46,499 nt of DNA, from the IMG/VR virus record IMGVR_UViG_3300042546_000476, positions 1 to 46,499 of that record; one strand, given 5' to 3'. The notes under the pieces were generated by a model, which had not been told where the DNA came from, did not search any database, and was given only the letters and a program-made list of their open reading frames with translations. The first letter of the stretch is position 1; the number at the start of each line of letters is the position of its first letter. The DNA comes from a virus. The translations under genes were made by a program, and so were the position numbers. Positions 26,303 to 34,056 of the stretch are shown piece after piece.

Positions 26303-28676
26303 ATGACTGCTTCAATCGCTTCACGCCGTTCTGGCGAAAACCTCTGGGAACAATTCTGTTCCTGGGTAACTTCAACCGATAATAGACTGTATGTTGGTTG
26401 GTTCGGAGTCCTTATGATTCCTTGCCTTCTTGCTGCTACAACTTGTTTTATTATCGCTTTCATCGGTGCTCCCCCTGTAGACATAGACGGTATCCGTGAA
26501 CCCGTTGCTGGTTCACTAATGTATGGAAACAACATCATCTCTGGTGCTGTTATTCCAAGTTCTAATGCCATTGGATTGCATTTTTACAGCATCTGGGATG
26601 CTGCTTCTCTTGATGAGTGGCTTTATAAATAATATTGGGTCACTTTAAATCGGGTGAACTGCTGGAAAGCTAAGTTCTTTATGAAACACAAACATCACCT
26701 TACTCCAAAATATCTTGGTGGTTCTAACGAATCCCAAAATCTTGTAGAAGTTTCTACAACTCAACACGCTATGTTTCATTATTGTAACTGGCGTCTTTGG
26801 GGAAACGAAGAAGATAAGATTGCTTGGAAAGCACTTGCAGGATACTCTAAAAAAGAGGAAATAATTCATCAAGTTATTTCTCTTGCAGGTAAAAGAGGTG
26901 GTAAGGTTGCAAAAGAAAGCGGACAACTTCGGTCTGCTGCTCTTAAACAACCAAGAAGTGTAAGGCAAAAGATTGGTAAAAATCTTATCAACTATGCCTA
27001 CAAAAATCCAAAGAATGCAACACAAGAAACTCTTACTAATAGAAAATACAGTAAAGTATTTCACATTTATGAAAAACTAACTGAAAGGACTATTGGTAAT
27101 CATCTTGGGGATGTAGTTTTTAATCCAGAAGAAGATAAAACACTCAAAACTGTTTGTTCTATTATTCTGGAAAAATATGGGGTAAAAGTTTATCCTTCAC
27201 ATCTTAATAGTGTTGCTAATGGAAATAGACTTTTAACAAGTGGTATTTCTTGTAGTTGGATTTTAGAGAATATGCCAATCAGCATCCAAGCCACAGACGA
27301 TACTTCTGTGGAAGGTTCAGAGACTACTGGGTTCAACAAGCGTGTTGAGTAATACCAGATTAGCGCCCGACATCTTATAAAAAATAAGATGAAGATATAG
27401 TCCAGTCCATATGGAAACATATGGTTCCCCCGACTGCTATAATGGGGGTCCTTTCCAACTTGTTGTCTTCCACTTCCTCATCGGCATCTACTGCTATATG
27501 GGTCGTGAATGGGAACTCTCTTACCGTCTAGGTATGCGCCCTTGGATTATGGTTGCTTATAGCGCACCTGTTGCTGCTGCGAGTGCTGTATTCCTGGTCT
27601 ATCCTTTCGGTCAAGGTTCTTTCTCTGATGCGATGCCTCTTGGTATCTCTGGTACATTCAACTACATGCTTGTATTCCAGGCAGAGCACAACATCCTGAT
27701 GCACCCCTTCCACATGCTTGGAGTTGCTGGTGTCTTCGGTGGTTCTCTTTTCTCTGCTATGCACGGATCTCTTGTCACCTCTAGTCTTGTACGTGAGACT
27801 ACAGAAAATGAGTCACAGAACTACGGATACAAGTTCGGACAAGAAGAAGAAACCTACAACATTGTAGCTGCTCATGGTTATTTTGGTCGCCTTATCTTCC
27901 AATATGCTTCCTTCAATAACTCACGTTCACTTCACTTCTTCCTTGCTGCTTGGCCCGTTGTAGGCATCTGGTTCACTGCTCTTGGTGTTTCTACAATGGC
28001 TTTTAACCTCAATCGTCGGGGTCCCGTCTTAGCAATTTGACGGTAAACATCGGGTGAACTGCTGGAAGCCCTCCATAAATGGGTAATCAGCATCCAAGTC
28101 CAAAGTACACTTTGGAAAGGTTCAGAGACTACCTGAGGAGTTCAGTCTCCTTAATAACAGGAATAAGTGCCCGACATCCTAAATGGATGAAGATATAGTC
28201 CACTCCTTAAAGATGGTAAATTTAAGGGTTCAGTGCAACGGTTTTAATTTCAATCAGTCCATCATTGACTCACAAGGTCGTGTCCTTAATACTTGGGCAG
28301 ATGTACTGAATCGTGCAGGTCTCGGAATGGAGGTCATGCATGAACGGAACGCTAGATTTGTTGGTGTTCTTGCTTAGGAATAAGCATTAGTAAAATCGGG
28401 TTAAACGGGGAAACTCTCTATGAGACAATCCCGTACCAAGTCAGAAAGGGTTTAAGTTTTCTGAAAGGTCTAACGACTAGATGGTGAGTCCCAACAATAA
28501 TCCATCCACGAATGCCCGACATCCAGAACGGATGAAGAGATAGTCTGAACTTACTAGTGATAGTAAGAAGTAGAGGATAAAGAACCACTACGATAACAAA
28601 ATTGCACAACTTCCCACTTGACCTTGCCGCAGCAGAAGCAACACCAGTTGCTCTTACTGCTCCCGCAATCGGTTGA
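26303..28676 (+). CDS. psbA: photosystem II D1 protein, split by three group I introns
   Basis: Exons 26303-26622, 27437-28009, 28236-28353 and 28605-28676 join to 1083 nt, encoding 360 residues, the normal D1 length. Each exon ends in T and each intron in G, as required for group I splicing, and the joins restore D1: EWL|YNGG, FNL|NGFNF and ERNA|HNFP. D1 binds the P680 chlorophylls, pheophytin, QB and the Mn cluster; phage D1 replaces the short-lived host copy during infection. The Tyr and His ligands, and the C-terminal processing site after LDLA, are present. One oddity: LHFYSIWD has Ser where the usual sequence is FYPIW. Expression needs three splicing steps. Confidence 0.95.
26623..27436 (+). 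mobile_element. group I intron 1 of psbA, encoding an HNH endonuclease
   Basis: 814 nt. P1 forms between exon GTGGCT (26617-26622) and GGGTCAC (26637-26643), with T-G at the splice site. Core elements: ATCGGGTGAACTGCTGGAA (26649), GGTTCAGAGACTAC (27314), GCCCGACATC (27365), GATGAAGATATAGTCCA. Last base is G. The core is shared with intron 2. Confidence 0.92.
26681..27352 (+). CDS. intron-encoded HNH homing endonuclease
   Basis: 223 residues from ATG 26681. [31 protein letters not shown] and [12 protein letters not shown] match the free-standing HNH protein at 6654, so the two are paralogues. The C-terminal part would bind DNA. The reading frame runs through the 3' core of the intron (the GGTTCAGAGACTAC element is coding), so the protein and the ribozyme overlap. 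It likely cuts intronless psbA near codon 107 to spread the intron. A GTG at 26654 would add nine residues encoded by the 5' intron core. Confidence 0.85.
   Translation: MKHKHHLTPKYLGGSNESQNLVEVSTTQHAMFHYCNWRLWGNEEDKIAWKALAGYSKKEEIIHQVISLAGKRGGKVAKESGQLRSAALKQPRSVRQKIGKNLINYAYKNPKNATQETLTNRKYSKVFHIYEKLTERTIGNHLGDVVFNPEEDKTLKTVCSIILEKYGVKVYPSHLNSVANGNRLLTSGISCSWILENMPISIQATDDTSVEGSETTGFNKRVE
28010..28235 (+). mobile_element. group I intron 2 of psbA (no ORF)
   Basis: 226 nt. P1 pairs exon ACCT with GGGT (28019-28022), T-G at the splice site; last base G. It shares the exact 19-mer ATCGGGTGAACTGCTGGAA (28049), AATCAGCATCCAAG, GGTTCAGAGACTAC, GCCCGACATC and GATGAAGATATAGTCCA with intron 1. Confidence 0.92.
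28354..28604 (+). mobile_element. group I intron 3 of psbA (no ORF)
   Basis: 251 nt. P1 pairs exon AACGCT (28348-28353) with GGTGTT (28363-28368). The core differs from introns 1 and 2: AAACGGGGAAACTCTCTATG, TCTAACGACTAGATGGTGAG, GCCCGACATCC and GATGAAGAGATAGTCTGAAC, like T4 td/nrdB-type introns. Last base G. Confidence 0.92.
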
Positions 28677-28684
28677 TATAATGA

Positions 28685-28710
28685 GAGACCCTTTACGGGT
28701 CTCTTTTTTT
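28685..28710 (+). terminator. intrinsic terminator after psbA
   Basis: GAGACCC-TTTAC-GGGTCTC and eight T. Confidence 0.85.
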
Positions 28711-28720
28711 ATGCTATAAT
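28692..28720 (+). promoter_or_regulatory. weak sigma70-type promoter nested in the psbA terminator
   Basis: TTTACG (28692-28697) in the hairpin loop, 17-bp spacer, TATAAT (28715-28720). Confidence 0.45.
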
Positions 28721-28734
28721 GGAGTTTAAGATTT

Positions 28735-28742
28735 TATAAATA
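28735..28742 (+). promoter_or_regulatory. T4-type late promoter TATAAATA
   Basis: Exact TATAAATA 21 bases before the endonuclease gene. Confidence 0.6.
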
Positions 28743-28763
28743 GTTAAAAGATTAAACACCATA

Positions 28764-29285
28764 ATGAGAACCACGAAGATTTGTAGAACCTGCACACAAG
28801 AACTTCCTATCTCTGATTTTAGAGAAGGTCGTAGAAGATGTATTAGGTGTGAAGAAAAAACCTATGCAGAAAATTGGGCAAGTAAAACTCACATTACTTG
28901 CAACAAGTGTGGTTTAGAAAAACTTATTTCTGAATATTATAAAGGTCATAAGAGGTGTAAGGATTGTTACAGTAAAGACTATAAAGACAAAAAACCTTCT
29001 TATGATGATAAGAAAGACTATATGTTAAAGTATACTTATGGGCAGGATTTTGGATTAACTGAATATCAAAATCTTTTGCAGGAACAGAATGAAGTATGTG
29101 CTATTTGTTTAAATCCAAATACTAATGGTAGGAAGGATAGTAATAATCTTTATGTAGACCACGATCATAATACTGGAAAGGTTCGTGGATTGTTGTGTAG
29201 TAACTGCAATAGAATGCTTGGACTAGTAGGAGATAATATCGGCACACTAACTAATGCAGTTAAATACTTACAAAAGCACCAATAA
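28764..29285 (+). CDS. F-CphI-like free-standing homing endonuclease (endonuclease VII fold)
   Basis: 173 residues. Zinc-binding Cys pairs CRTC, CIRC, CNKC and CKDC in the first half, then CAICLNPN, YVDHDHNTGKVRGLLCSNCN: the recombination endonuclease VII / HNH core with DHDH and N. Its site between psbA and psbD and its size match F-CphI of phage S-PM2, which cuts psbA near an intron site. It would thus mobilise an ORF-less psbA intron (2 or 3) in trans. Which one is unknown. Confidence 0.85.
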   Translation: MRTTKICRTCTQELPISDFREGRRRCIRCEEKTYAENWASKTHITCNKCGLEKLISEYYKGHKRCKDCYSKDYKDKKPSYDDKKDYMLKYTYGQDFGLTEYQNLLQEQNEVCAICLNPNTNGRKDSNNLYVDHDHNTGKVRGLLCSNCNRMLGLVGDNIGTLTNAVKYLQKHQ

Positions 29286-29286
29286 T

Positions 29287-29409
29287 ATGTCTCATAATAA
29301 TCAACATCATCCTATGGAACCCTGGGTCATTTGGGCAGGTGTAGCTATGATGGTATTCACAGTTCTTGTGTTTGTTTTATTCACTCTTGGGCAGATTTAT
29401 TGGGGATGA
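29287..29409 (+). CDS. single-pass membrane peptide (40 aa) between psbA and psbD
   Basis: MSHNNQHHPMEPWVIWAG is followed by a transmembrane stretch (VAMMVFTVLVFVLFTLGQIYW). The ATG is one base after the endonuclease stop. Similar in size to small photosystem or oxidase subunits, but none could be matched. The histidine-rich N-terminus is notable. Confidence 0.6.
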   Translation: MSHNNQHHPMEPWVIWAGVAMMVFTVLVFVLFTLGQIYWG

Positions 29410-29433
29410 GAATTAATACTCATTGACCTCTTT

Positions 29434-29449
29434 GTTAACATATGTTAAC
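29434..29449. promoter_or_regulatory. 16-bp perfect palindrome upstream of psbD
   Basis: GTTAACATATGTTAAC is fully self-complementary. It ends where the CATAAATA late promoter begins, 28 bases before the psbD ATG. It could be an operator; no protein is known to bind it. Confidence 0.5.
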
Positions 29450-29456
29450 ATAAATA
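29449..29456 (+). promoter_or_regulatory. T4-type late promoter of psbD
   Basis: CATAAATA, 20 bases before the ATG; AGGAGG follows at 29470 as ribosome binding site. Confidence 0.55.
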
Positions 29457-29476
29457 TGAGAAATCACTAGGAGGTT

Positions 29477-30538
29477 ATGACTTCTTCAACACTTTCGCAA
29501 CCTATTTCACAACGAGGATGGTTTGATGTCCTGGATGACTGGCTTAAACGAGATCGCTTTGTATTTGTGGGTTGGTCTGGACTATTACTTTTTCCCACTG
29601 CTTATCTTGCCCTTGGTGGCTGGCTTACTGGCACAACGTTTGTTACAAGCTGGTACACCCACGGGTTGGCGTCTTCTTACCTTGAGGGTGCAAACTTTCT
29701 TACTGCAGCAGTTAGTACTCCAGCAGATGCTATGGGTCATTCTCTTCTTCTACTTTGGGGTCCTGAGTCTCAAGGGGATATCATCAGGTGGTTCCAACTT
29801 GGGGGACTCTGGACTTTTGTGGCGCTCCACGGATCTTTCGCTCTGATTGGATTTATGCTTCGCCAGTTTGAGATTGCACGACTGGTCGGTATTCGTCCTT
29901 ATAACGCAATCGCATTCTCTGGTCCTATTGCAGTATTCGTTTCTGTATTCCTTATGTATCCACTGGGACAATCCAGTTGGTTCTTTGCACCATCTTTTGG
30001 TGTTGCTGCTATCTTCAGGTTCCTTCTGTTTCTGCAAGGTTTCCACAACTGGACCCTCAACCCTTTTCATATGATGGGAGTTGCTGGTATACTAGGAGGT
30101 GCTCTGCTATGTGCTATTCATGGTGCAACGGTTGAAAACACCCTCTACGAAGACGGAGACAAAGCAAACACTTTCAAAGGTTTTGAACCCACCCAAGAAG
30201 AAGAAACTTATTCAATGGTTACAGCGAATAGGTACTGGTCTCAAATTTTTGGTATCGCTTTTAGTAATAAGCGTTGGCTCCATTTCTTTATGTTGTTTGT
30301 ACCTGTTATGGGTCTCTGGACATCTAGTATTGGAATTATTGGACTCGCTCTTAACCTTAGAGCATACGATTTCGTATCACAGGAAGTTCGTGCAGCAGAA
30401 GATCCAGAGTTTGAGACTTTCTACACAAAAAACATCCTTCTAAATGAAGGACTACGTGCTTGGATGGCACCAGTAGACCAACCTCATGAGAACTTTGTAT
30501 TTCCAGAAGAAGTTCTCCCTCGCGGAAATGCCCTTTAA
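29477..30538 (+). CDS. psbD: photosystem II D2 protein
   Basis: 353 residues, full length. [21 protein letters not shown] opens as in all D2 proteins; [17 protein letters not shown] holds the P680 and iron histidines; [16 protein letters not shown] is the conserved C-terminus. D2 pairs with D1 to form the photosystem II core. It has no introns, unlike psbA. AGGAGG lies 4 bases upstream of the ATG. Confidence 0.97.
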   Translation: MTSSTLSQPISQRGWFDVLDDWLKRDRFVFVGWSGLLLFPTAYLALGGWLTGTTFVTSWYTHGLASSYLEGANFLTAAVSTPADAMGHSLLLLWGPESQGDIIRWFQLGGLWTFVALHGSFALIGFMLRQFEIARLVGIRPYNAIAFSGPIAVFVSVFLMYPLGQSSWFFAPSFGVAAIFRFLLFLQGFHNWTLNPFHMMGVAGILGGALLCAIHGATVENTLYEDGDKANTFKGFEPTQEEETYSMVTANRYWSQIFGIAFSNKRWLHFFMLFVPVMGLWTSSIGIIGLALNLRAYDFVSQEVRAAEDPEFETFYTKNILLNEGLRAWMAPVDQPHENFVFPEEVLPRGNAL

Positions 30539-30539
30539 A

Positions 30540-30575
30540 AATAAATAGAGGAGTTCCACAAGAACTCCTTTTTTT
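30540..30575 (+). terminator. late promoter plus intrinsic terminator after psbD
   Basis: AATAAATA (30540-30547) runs straight into the hairpin AGGAGTTC/GAACTCCT (30549-30569) with seven T, followed by ATG 30576. Confidence 0.8.
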
Positions 30576-30650
30576 ATGCTTCTTATACTTACACTATTCA
30601 TAGCATTCGGTTTCTTTATGTTTATAATGTCTGTAATACAAGACATTTAA
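30576..30650 (+). CDS. membrane peptide (24 aa)
   Basis: MLLILTLFIAFGFFMFIMSV then IQDI: one transmembrane helix only. The ATG follows the terminator T run, with a late promoter just before the hairpin, as at 729-767. Weak call because of its size. Confidence 0.35.
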   Translation: MLLILTLFIAFGFFMFIMSVIQDI

Positions 30651-30683
30651 TATTCCTACATAAAGATGTGTTGCTTTTTAAGA

Positions 30684-30845
30684 ATGAAAACTTTAACACT
30701 TACTGAAAATCAAATTAAACTCTTGGCAGATGCTGTATGGGTGCGCCAGCGTCGTTTTATTGCAGGAGATAAAAGATTCAAAGAATATGGAGAAATATTA
30801 AATAATATTCTTGAAGATATGGAATATACTCCATCAAGATTTTGA
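30684..30845 (+). CDS. small hypothetical protein (53 aa)
   Basis: MKTLTLTENQIKLLADAVWV starts a helical charged peptide (RQRRFIAGDKRFKEYGEILNN in part). The start resembles small helix-turn-helix-like phage proteins (LTENQIKLL), but no family is certain. Confidence 0.5.
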   Translation: MKTLTLTENQIKLLADAVWVRQRRFIAGDKRFKEYGEILNNILEDMEYTPSRF

Positions 30846-30927
30846 TTATGAATACTGATGGAATATATTGTTTGGAAAAAATATTAAAATAATATCTTCA
30901 ATTCATAACAAAATCTAACACATTAAC

Positions 30928-30966
30928 AAGAACTCATTATAATTAGAAATGAGTTCTTGCTTTTTT
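30928..30966 (+). terminator. hairpin before talC with nested TATAAT
   Basis: AAGAACTCAT/ATGAGTTCTT, 10-bp perfect stem, loop containing part of TATAAT (30938-30943), then six T. talC starts at the next base. Confidence 0.7.
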
Positions 30967-31629
30967 ATGAAGATCTTTTTAGACACAGCAGATGTTTCAA
31001 TGATTAGTTCAGCATATGACACTGGACTATTGGATGGAGTCACTACAAATCCCACTTTAATTCTTAAAAGTGGCAGACAACTATTAGAAGTTATTGAAGA
31101 AATAACAAAGTCTTTTTCAAAACTAGAAAGTATTTCAGCAGAGGTTGTTGCTGATACTGCAGAAGAAATGCTTTCACGAGCACATCAATATTACACAATC
31201 GCACCTGCAGTCACCATTAAGGTTCCCTGCACGGTAGAAGGACTTAAGGCTTGTAAGTTTCTTTCCGATAAAGGAATTCAAGTCAATGTAACCCTTGTGT
31301 TTTCTGTAGCACAGGCAATTCTTGCATCCAAAGCAGGTGCAACATTCATCTCACCATTCGTTGGTCGTTGGATGGACAATTCTATTGATGGAATTGAACT
31401 CATCAAGAACATCCGTAAGGCATTTGATTACTCAGGAACATCTACACAAATTCTTGCAGCATCTCTTCGTGATGTGAGGCAAGTAGAACAATCTGCTCTT
31501 GCTGGTGCAAATGTCGTTACAATCCCTCCAGTTGTATTTTGGTCGATGTATAAGAACATTATGACTGATAAGGGTCTAGAACTCTTTCAGAAAGATTGGG
31601 ATGATGTTATTAAATCCGCAGGAAAATGA
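30967..31629 (+). CDS. talC: transaldolase (TalC type)
   Basis: 220 residues. MKIFLDTADVSMI is the family start; GVTTNPTLILK, the Schiff-base Lys85 in TIKVP, and the C-terminal ALAGANVVTIPP are present. It moves a dihydroxyacetone unit between sedoheptulose 7-phosphate and glyceraldehyde 3-phosphate. Cyanophage TalC raises pentose-phosphate flux during infection. ATG 30967 is the start; an upstream in-frame ATG at 30949 lies inside the hairpin. Confidence 0.95.
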   Translation: MKIFLDTADVSMISSAYDTGLLDGVTTNPTLILKSGRQLLEVIEEITKSFSKLESISAEVVADTAEEMLSRAHQYYTIAPAVTIKVPCTVEGLKACKFLSDKGIQVNVTLVFSVAQAILASKAGATFISPFVGRWMDNSIDGIELIKNIRKAFDYSGTSTQILAASLRDVRQVEQSALAGANVVTIPPVVFWSMYKNIMTDKGLELFQKDWDDVIKSAGK

Positions 31630-31832
31630 AGAAAGAGCATCAATGTTGGCATTTTGTAATGTCATCTTTTGCTAGAATTTATGGAGTACCAAAAATTAGA
31701 AGTGATGAAAGAATACATGCATTTGCATTAGAATGGTGTGATGAACATAATTATACTTGTGATGTTCATTTGGATGATTTGAGAAAAGTTGATACTTATT
31801 TTAGACAACAGTACGAATCTTGGGAGGGTTAA
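31626..31832 (+). CDS. hypothetical protein (68 aa) between talC and gnd
   Basis: MKKEHQCWHFVMSSFARIYG starts a soluble protein with two Cys and several His and Asp. It overlaps the talC stop by 4 bases and ends one base before gnd, so the three form one operon. No family recognised; a role in sugar metabolism is only suggested by position. Confidence 0.7.
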   Translation: MKKEHQCWHFVMSSFARIYGVPKIRSDERIHAFALEWCDEHNYTCDVHLDDLRKVDTYFRQQYESWEG

Positions 31833-32855
31833 ATGAAAGTAGGACTAATAGGACTAGGAAGGATGGGAGAAGGAATGTCTCGTCGTATGATGAAGGCAGG
31901 AATAGAAGTCTGGGGTTATCGAAGAAATTATGAAAAGGCACAAGAAGCATTTGAAAATGGATATGTTAATGGTATTGCAGATACTATACAAATCCTTGTT
32001 CAAGTAGTTAAGAATGAAAATAAACCAGGCATTTTTCAAATGGTTGTGCCTGCTGAAACTGTAGAGGAGACGATTAATGAATTACTACGATATTGTGGTG
32101 AAGGAGATATTATTATTGATCATGGCAACAGCAATTTTAAAGACAGTCGGAAGAGAGCAGAACGTCTGGCAAAGATGGGTATCCAATATATTGATTGTGG
32201 CACTAGCGGTGGTGTTTATGGTTTGGATCGTGGATACTGTCTTATGGTTGGAGGTGGAGATACTGCAGTCGCCACTTGTGCAAAGATATTTTCCGCCCTC
32301 TCCCCAGACATTCACTCCTGCCATAGAACGGATCCAACATCTGATGTAACTTCTGCTGAATATGGATGGTTGCATTGTGGTGGTCCAGGTGCAGGACATT
32401 TTGTAAAGATGGTGCATAATGGTATTGAGTATGGTATTATGCAAGCATATGCTGAAGGTTTTAATATTTTAAAGAACGCTAACGCAGGTTCTCGGTATGT
32501 TAAAGAAGGAGATGCTGAGGTTGCTCCAATGGCAGACCCAGAAAGTTATTGCTATGATATTGATGTTGCTGAAGTGGCTGAGCTATGGCGTCGTGGTAGC
32601 GTGGTTGGTAGTTGGTTACTCGATCTTACTGCTGATGTGTTACGCAGGGATGGTAGCCTTAAACAGTTCTCTGGAGGCGTATCCGACAGCGGTGAGGGTC
32701 GTTGGACTGTTTCTGCCGCTGTGGACTTGGGGGTTCCCGCTCCTGTTATTACTACTGCCCTATTTGAAAGATTTAACTCACGCAATCTCGGATCATTCGG
32801 AGCAAAGATCTTAAATGGAATGCGTTATATGTTTGGGGGTCATTTAACAAGATAA
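31833..32855 (+). CDS. gnd: 6-phosphogluconate dehydrogenase, decarboxylating
   Basis: 340 residues, the short form. The NADP site GLIGLGRMGEGMSRR is at the N-terminus, IIDHGNSNF and CGTSGGVYGLDRGYCLMVGG carry the substrate residues, and PGAGHFVKMVHNGIEYGIMQ is the catalytic Lys/Asn/Glu signature. It yields ribulose 5-phosphate, CO2 and NADPH, feeding nucleotide synthesis together with talC. Confidence 0.95.
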   Translation: MKVGLIGLGRMGEGMSRRMMKAGIEVWGYRRNYEKAQEAFENGYVNGIADTIQILVQVVKNENKPGIFQMVVPAETVEETINELLRYCGEGDIIIDHGNSNFKDSRKRAERLAKMGIQYIDCGTSGGVYGLDRGYCLMVGGGDTAVATCAKIFSALSPDIHSCHRTDPTSDVTSAEYGWLHCGGPGAGHFVKMVHNGIEYGIMQAYAEGFNILKNANAGSRYVKEGDAEVAPMADPESYCYDIDVAEVAELWRRGSVVGSWLLDLTADVLRRDGSLKQFSGGVSDSGEGRWTVSAAVDLGVPAPVITTALFERFNSRNLGSFGAKILNGMRYMFGGHLTR

Positions 32856-32856
32856 T

Positions 32857-32979
32857 ATGATTAATCCTGAAACACCTTATAAACTTGCAGAGATCATTCG
32901 TGATACTTGGCCAGGTCTTTACAGACCATCAAAAGAAACTTATAATACAAAAAACAATAAGAAGAAAAAGAATGTATGA
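32857..32979 (+). CDS. small hypothetical protein (40 aa)
   Basis: MINPETPYKLAEIIRDTWPG begins a peptide that ends in a lysine-rich tail (NNKKKKNV). It starts one base after gnd and overlaps the next gene by 8 bases. The tight coupling supports it. Confidence 0.55.
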   Translation: MINPETPYKLAEIIRDTWPGLYRPSKETYNTKNNKKKKNV

Positions 32980-33256
32980 TTATTGGGTGGTGATAGATAA
33001 AACCACAGGTAGAGTAATTGCTCATTGTGGTGAAGAAAATGATGCGCTTGCAATGATTGGTTTTGATCCAGACAAAAGAATTTATCGAAAGCAAAAGTTC
33101 ATTATGGATCAAGTAATTACAGTTACATCAACAACAGATAAACAACTTCCTGGACAACAAGGATTGCCTGCTGCAAAAGAAGAACTGCCTCCAATAGAAC
33201 TTCAACAGCAAGTGTGGCTTCCTGAAGGACAAGGAATTCCAGTAAACGCTAAATAA
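32972..33256 (+). CDS. hypothetical protein (94 aa)
   Basis: MYDYWVVIDKTTGRVIAHCG starts a protein with a beta-rich first half (YWVVIDKTTG, MIGFDPDKRIYRKQKF) and a Pro/Gln-rich tail (LPPIELQQQVWLPEGQG). ATG 32972 is preferred over earlier in-frame starts because AAGAAG precedes it and those would overlap the 40-aa gene fully. Confidence 0.65.
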   Translation: MYDYWVVIDKTTGRVIAHCGEENDALAMIGFDPDKRIYRKQKFIMDQVITVTSTTDKQLPGQQGLPAAKEELPPIELQQQVWLPEGQGIPVNAK

Positions 33257-33276
33257 CTTTCAGTTTTATAAGAATT

Positions 33277-33513
33277 ATGAAGTTTACAGTTTATTCAAAA
33301 GACGGTTGCCCATATTGCACAAAAGTTCAACAAGTGCTAGAGTTGACGAAACTACAGCATGTAGTTTATAAATTGGACACTGATTTTACAAGAGAAGAAT
33401 TCTATGCAGAGTTTGGACAAGGATCTACTTTTCCTCAAGTGATTGTAAATGACCAACATATCGGAGGGTGTACCGATACAGTTCAATATCTAAAGGAGCA
33501 AAATTTAGTTTAA
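33277..33513 (+). CDS. grx: glutaredoxin
   Basis: 78 residues. CPYC active site at residues 11-14, cis-proline segment GSTFPQVIVNDQHIGG, and GCTDTVQYL. It supplies electrons for ribonucleotide reductase (T4 NrdC role) and possibly the phage peroxiredoxin at 23709. The stop overlaps the next ATG (TAATG). Confidence 0.93.
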   Translation: MKFTVYSKDGCPYCTKVQQVLELTKLQHVVYKLDTDFTREEFYAEFGQGSTFPQVIVNDQHIGGCTDTVQYLKEQNLV

Positions 33514-33872
33514 TGAGCAGCACATTTCACGAAGTCTATGGCGATGTAGAAAAAGCTATTGACTATGCTTTTCAAGGACAGTTTGTCTTAAAATTTTATG
33601 ATTACTTAAAAATTCGTGGAGCTAAAAAAGTAGAAGTTGAAGAATTTATTGAGAGTAATACAGCTAACGAAATCAGCAATTTAGTAATAGATTTGGATGA
33701 TTATCTTGAGGGTGGATCTGATGAAATTCATAGACAACTTCGTGAAGGGTATGGACATATTCCAAAACCACAAGCAAGAAAGATAAGAAATTATCTTTCT
33801 AATATACTTGAAGATGCTTGGAAGTATAAACATGACAAGAGGCCAGGAAGACGAAAAAAGGAAACTAAATAA
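33513..33872 (+). CDS. conserved-looking cyanophage protein (119 aa)
   Basis: MSSTFHEVYGDVEKAIDYAF starts an acidic, helical protein that ends in a basic tail (KHDKRPGRRKKETK). Start at the TAATG overlap with glutaredoxin. The next gene overlaps its 3' end by 41 bases. Function unknown. Confidence 0.7.
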   Translation: MSSTFHEVYGDVEKAIDYAFQGQFVLKFYDYLKIRGAKKVEVEEFIESNTANEISNLVIDLDDYLEGGSDEIHRQLREGYGHIPKPQARKIRNYLSNILEDAWKYKHDKRPGRRKKETK

Positions 33873-34038
33873 ATCAGAACCTCAAATTAATCGAGGTGTT
33901 GAGTTACTACTTAGGAATAGGAGGAGAAGATCAGAAAAACCAAAAACTTTTCAAGTGAAGTTTGGTAAGATGATCTCTCTTTTCCGTAGAGAGTTTCATT
34001 TCTTTATAGAATTTCACTTTGATGTCAGAAGAAAATAA
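33832..34038 (+). CDS. small basic protein (68 aa)
   Basis: MTRGQEDEKRKLNKSEPQIN then RGVELLLRNRRRRSEKPKTF: strongly basic, with a hydrophobic aromatic end (FRREFHFFIEFHFDVRRK). ATG 33832 is used; an earlier in-frame ATG at 33808 lies deeper in the preceding gene. Nucleic-acid binding is inferred only from charge. Confidence 0.6.
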   Translation: MTRGQEDEKRKLNKSEPQINRGVELLLRNRRRRSEKPKTFQVKFGKMISLFRREFHFFIEFHFDVRRK

Positions 34039-34056
34039 ACTCTCTGGAGAAAACAA

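Noticed and set aside
26303-28676. psbA read as a broken pseudogene in several pieces
   Set aside because: All three gaps start after T, end in G, allow P1 pairing and restore a 360-residue D1, so group I introns explain them better than decay.
30849-30893. 14-codon frame after the small gene at 30684
   Set aside because: Too short and with no supporting signal.
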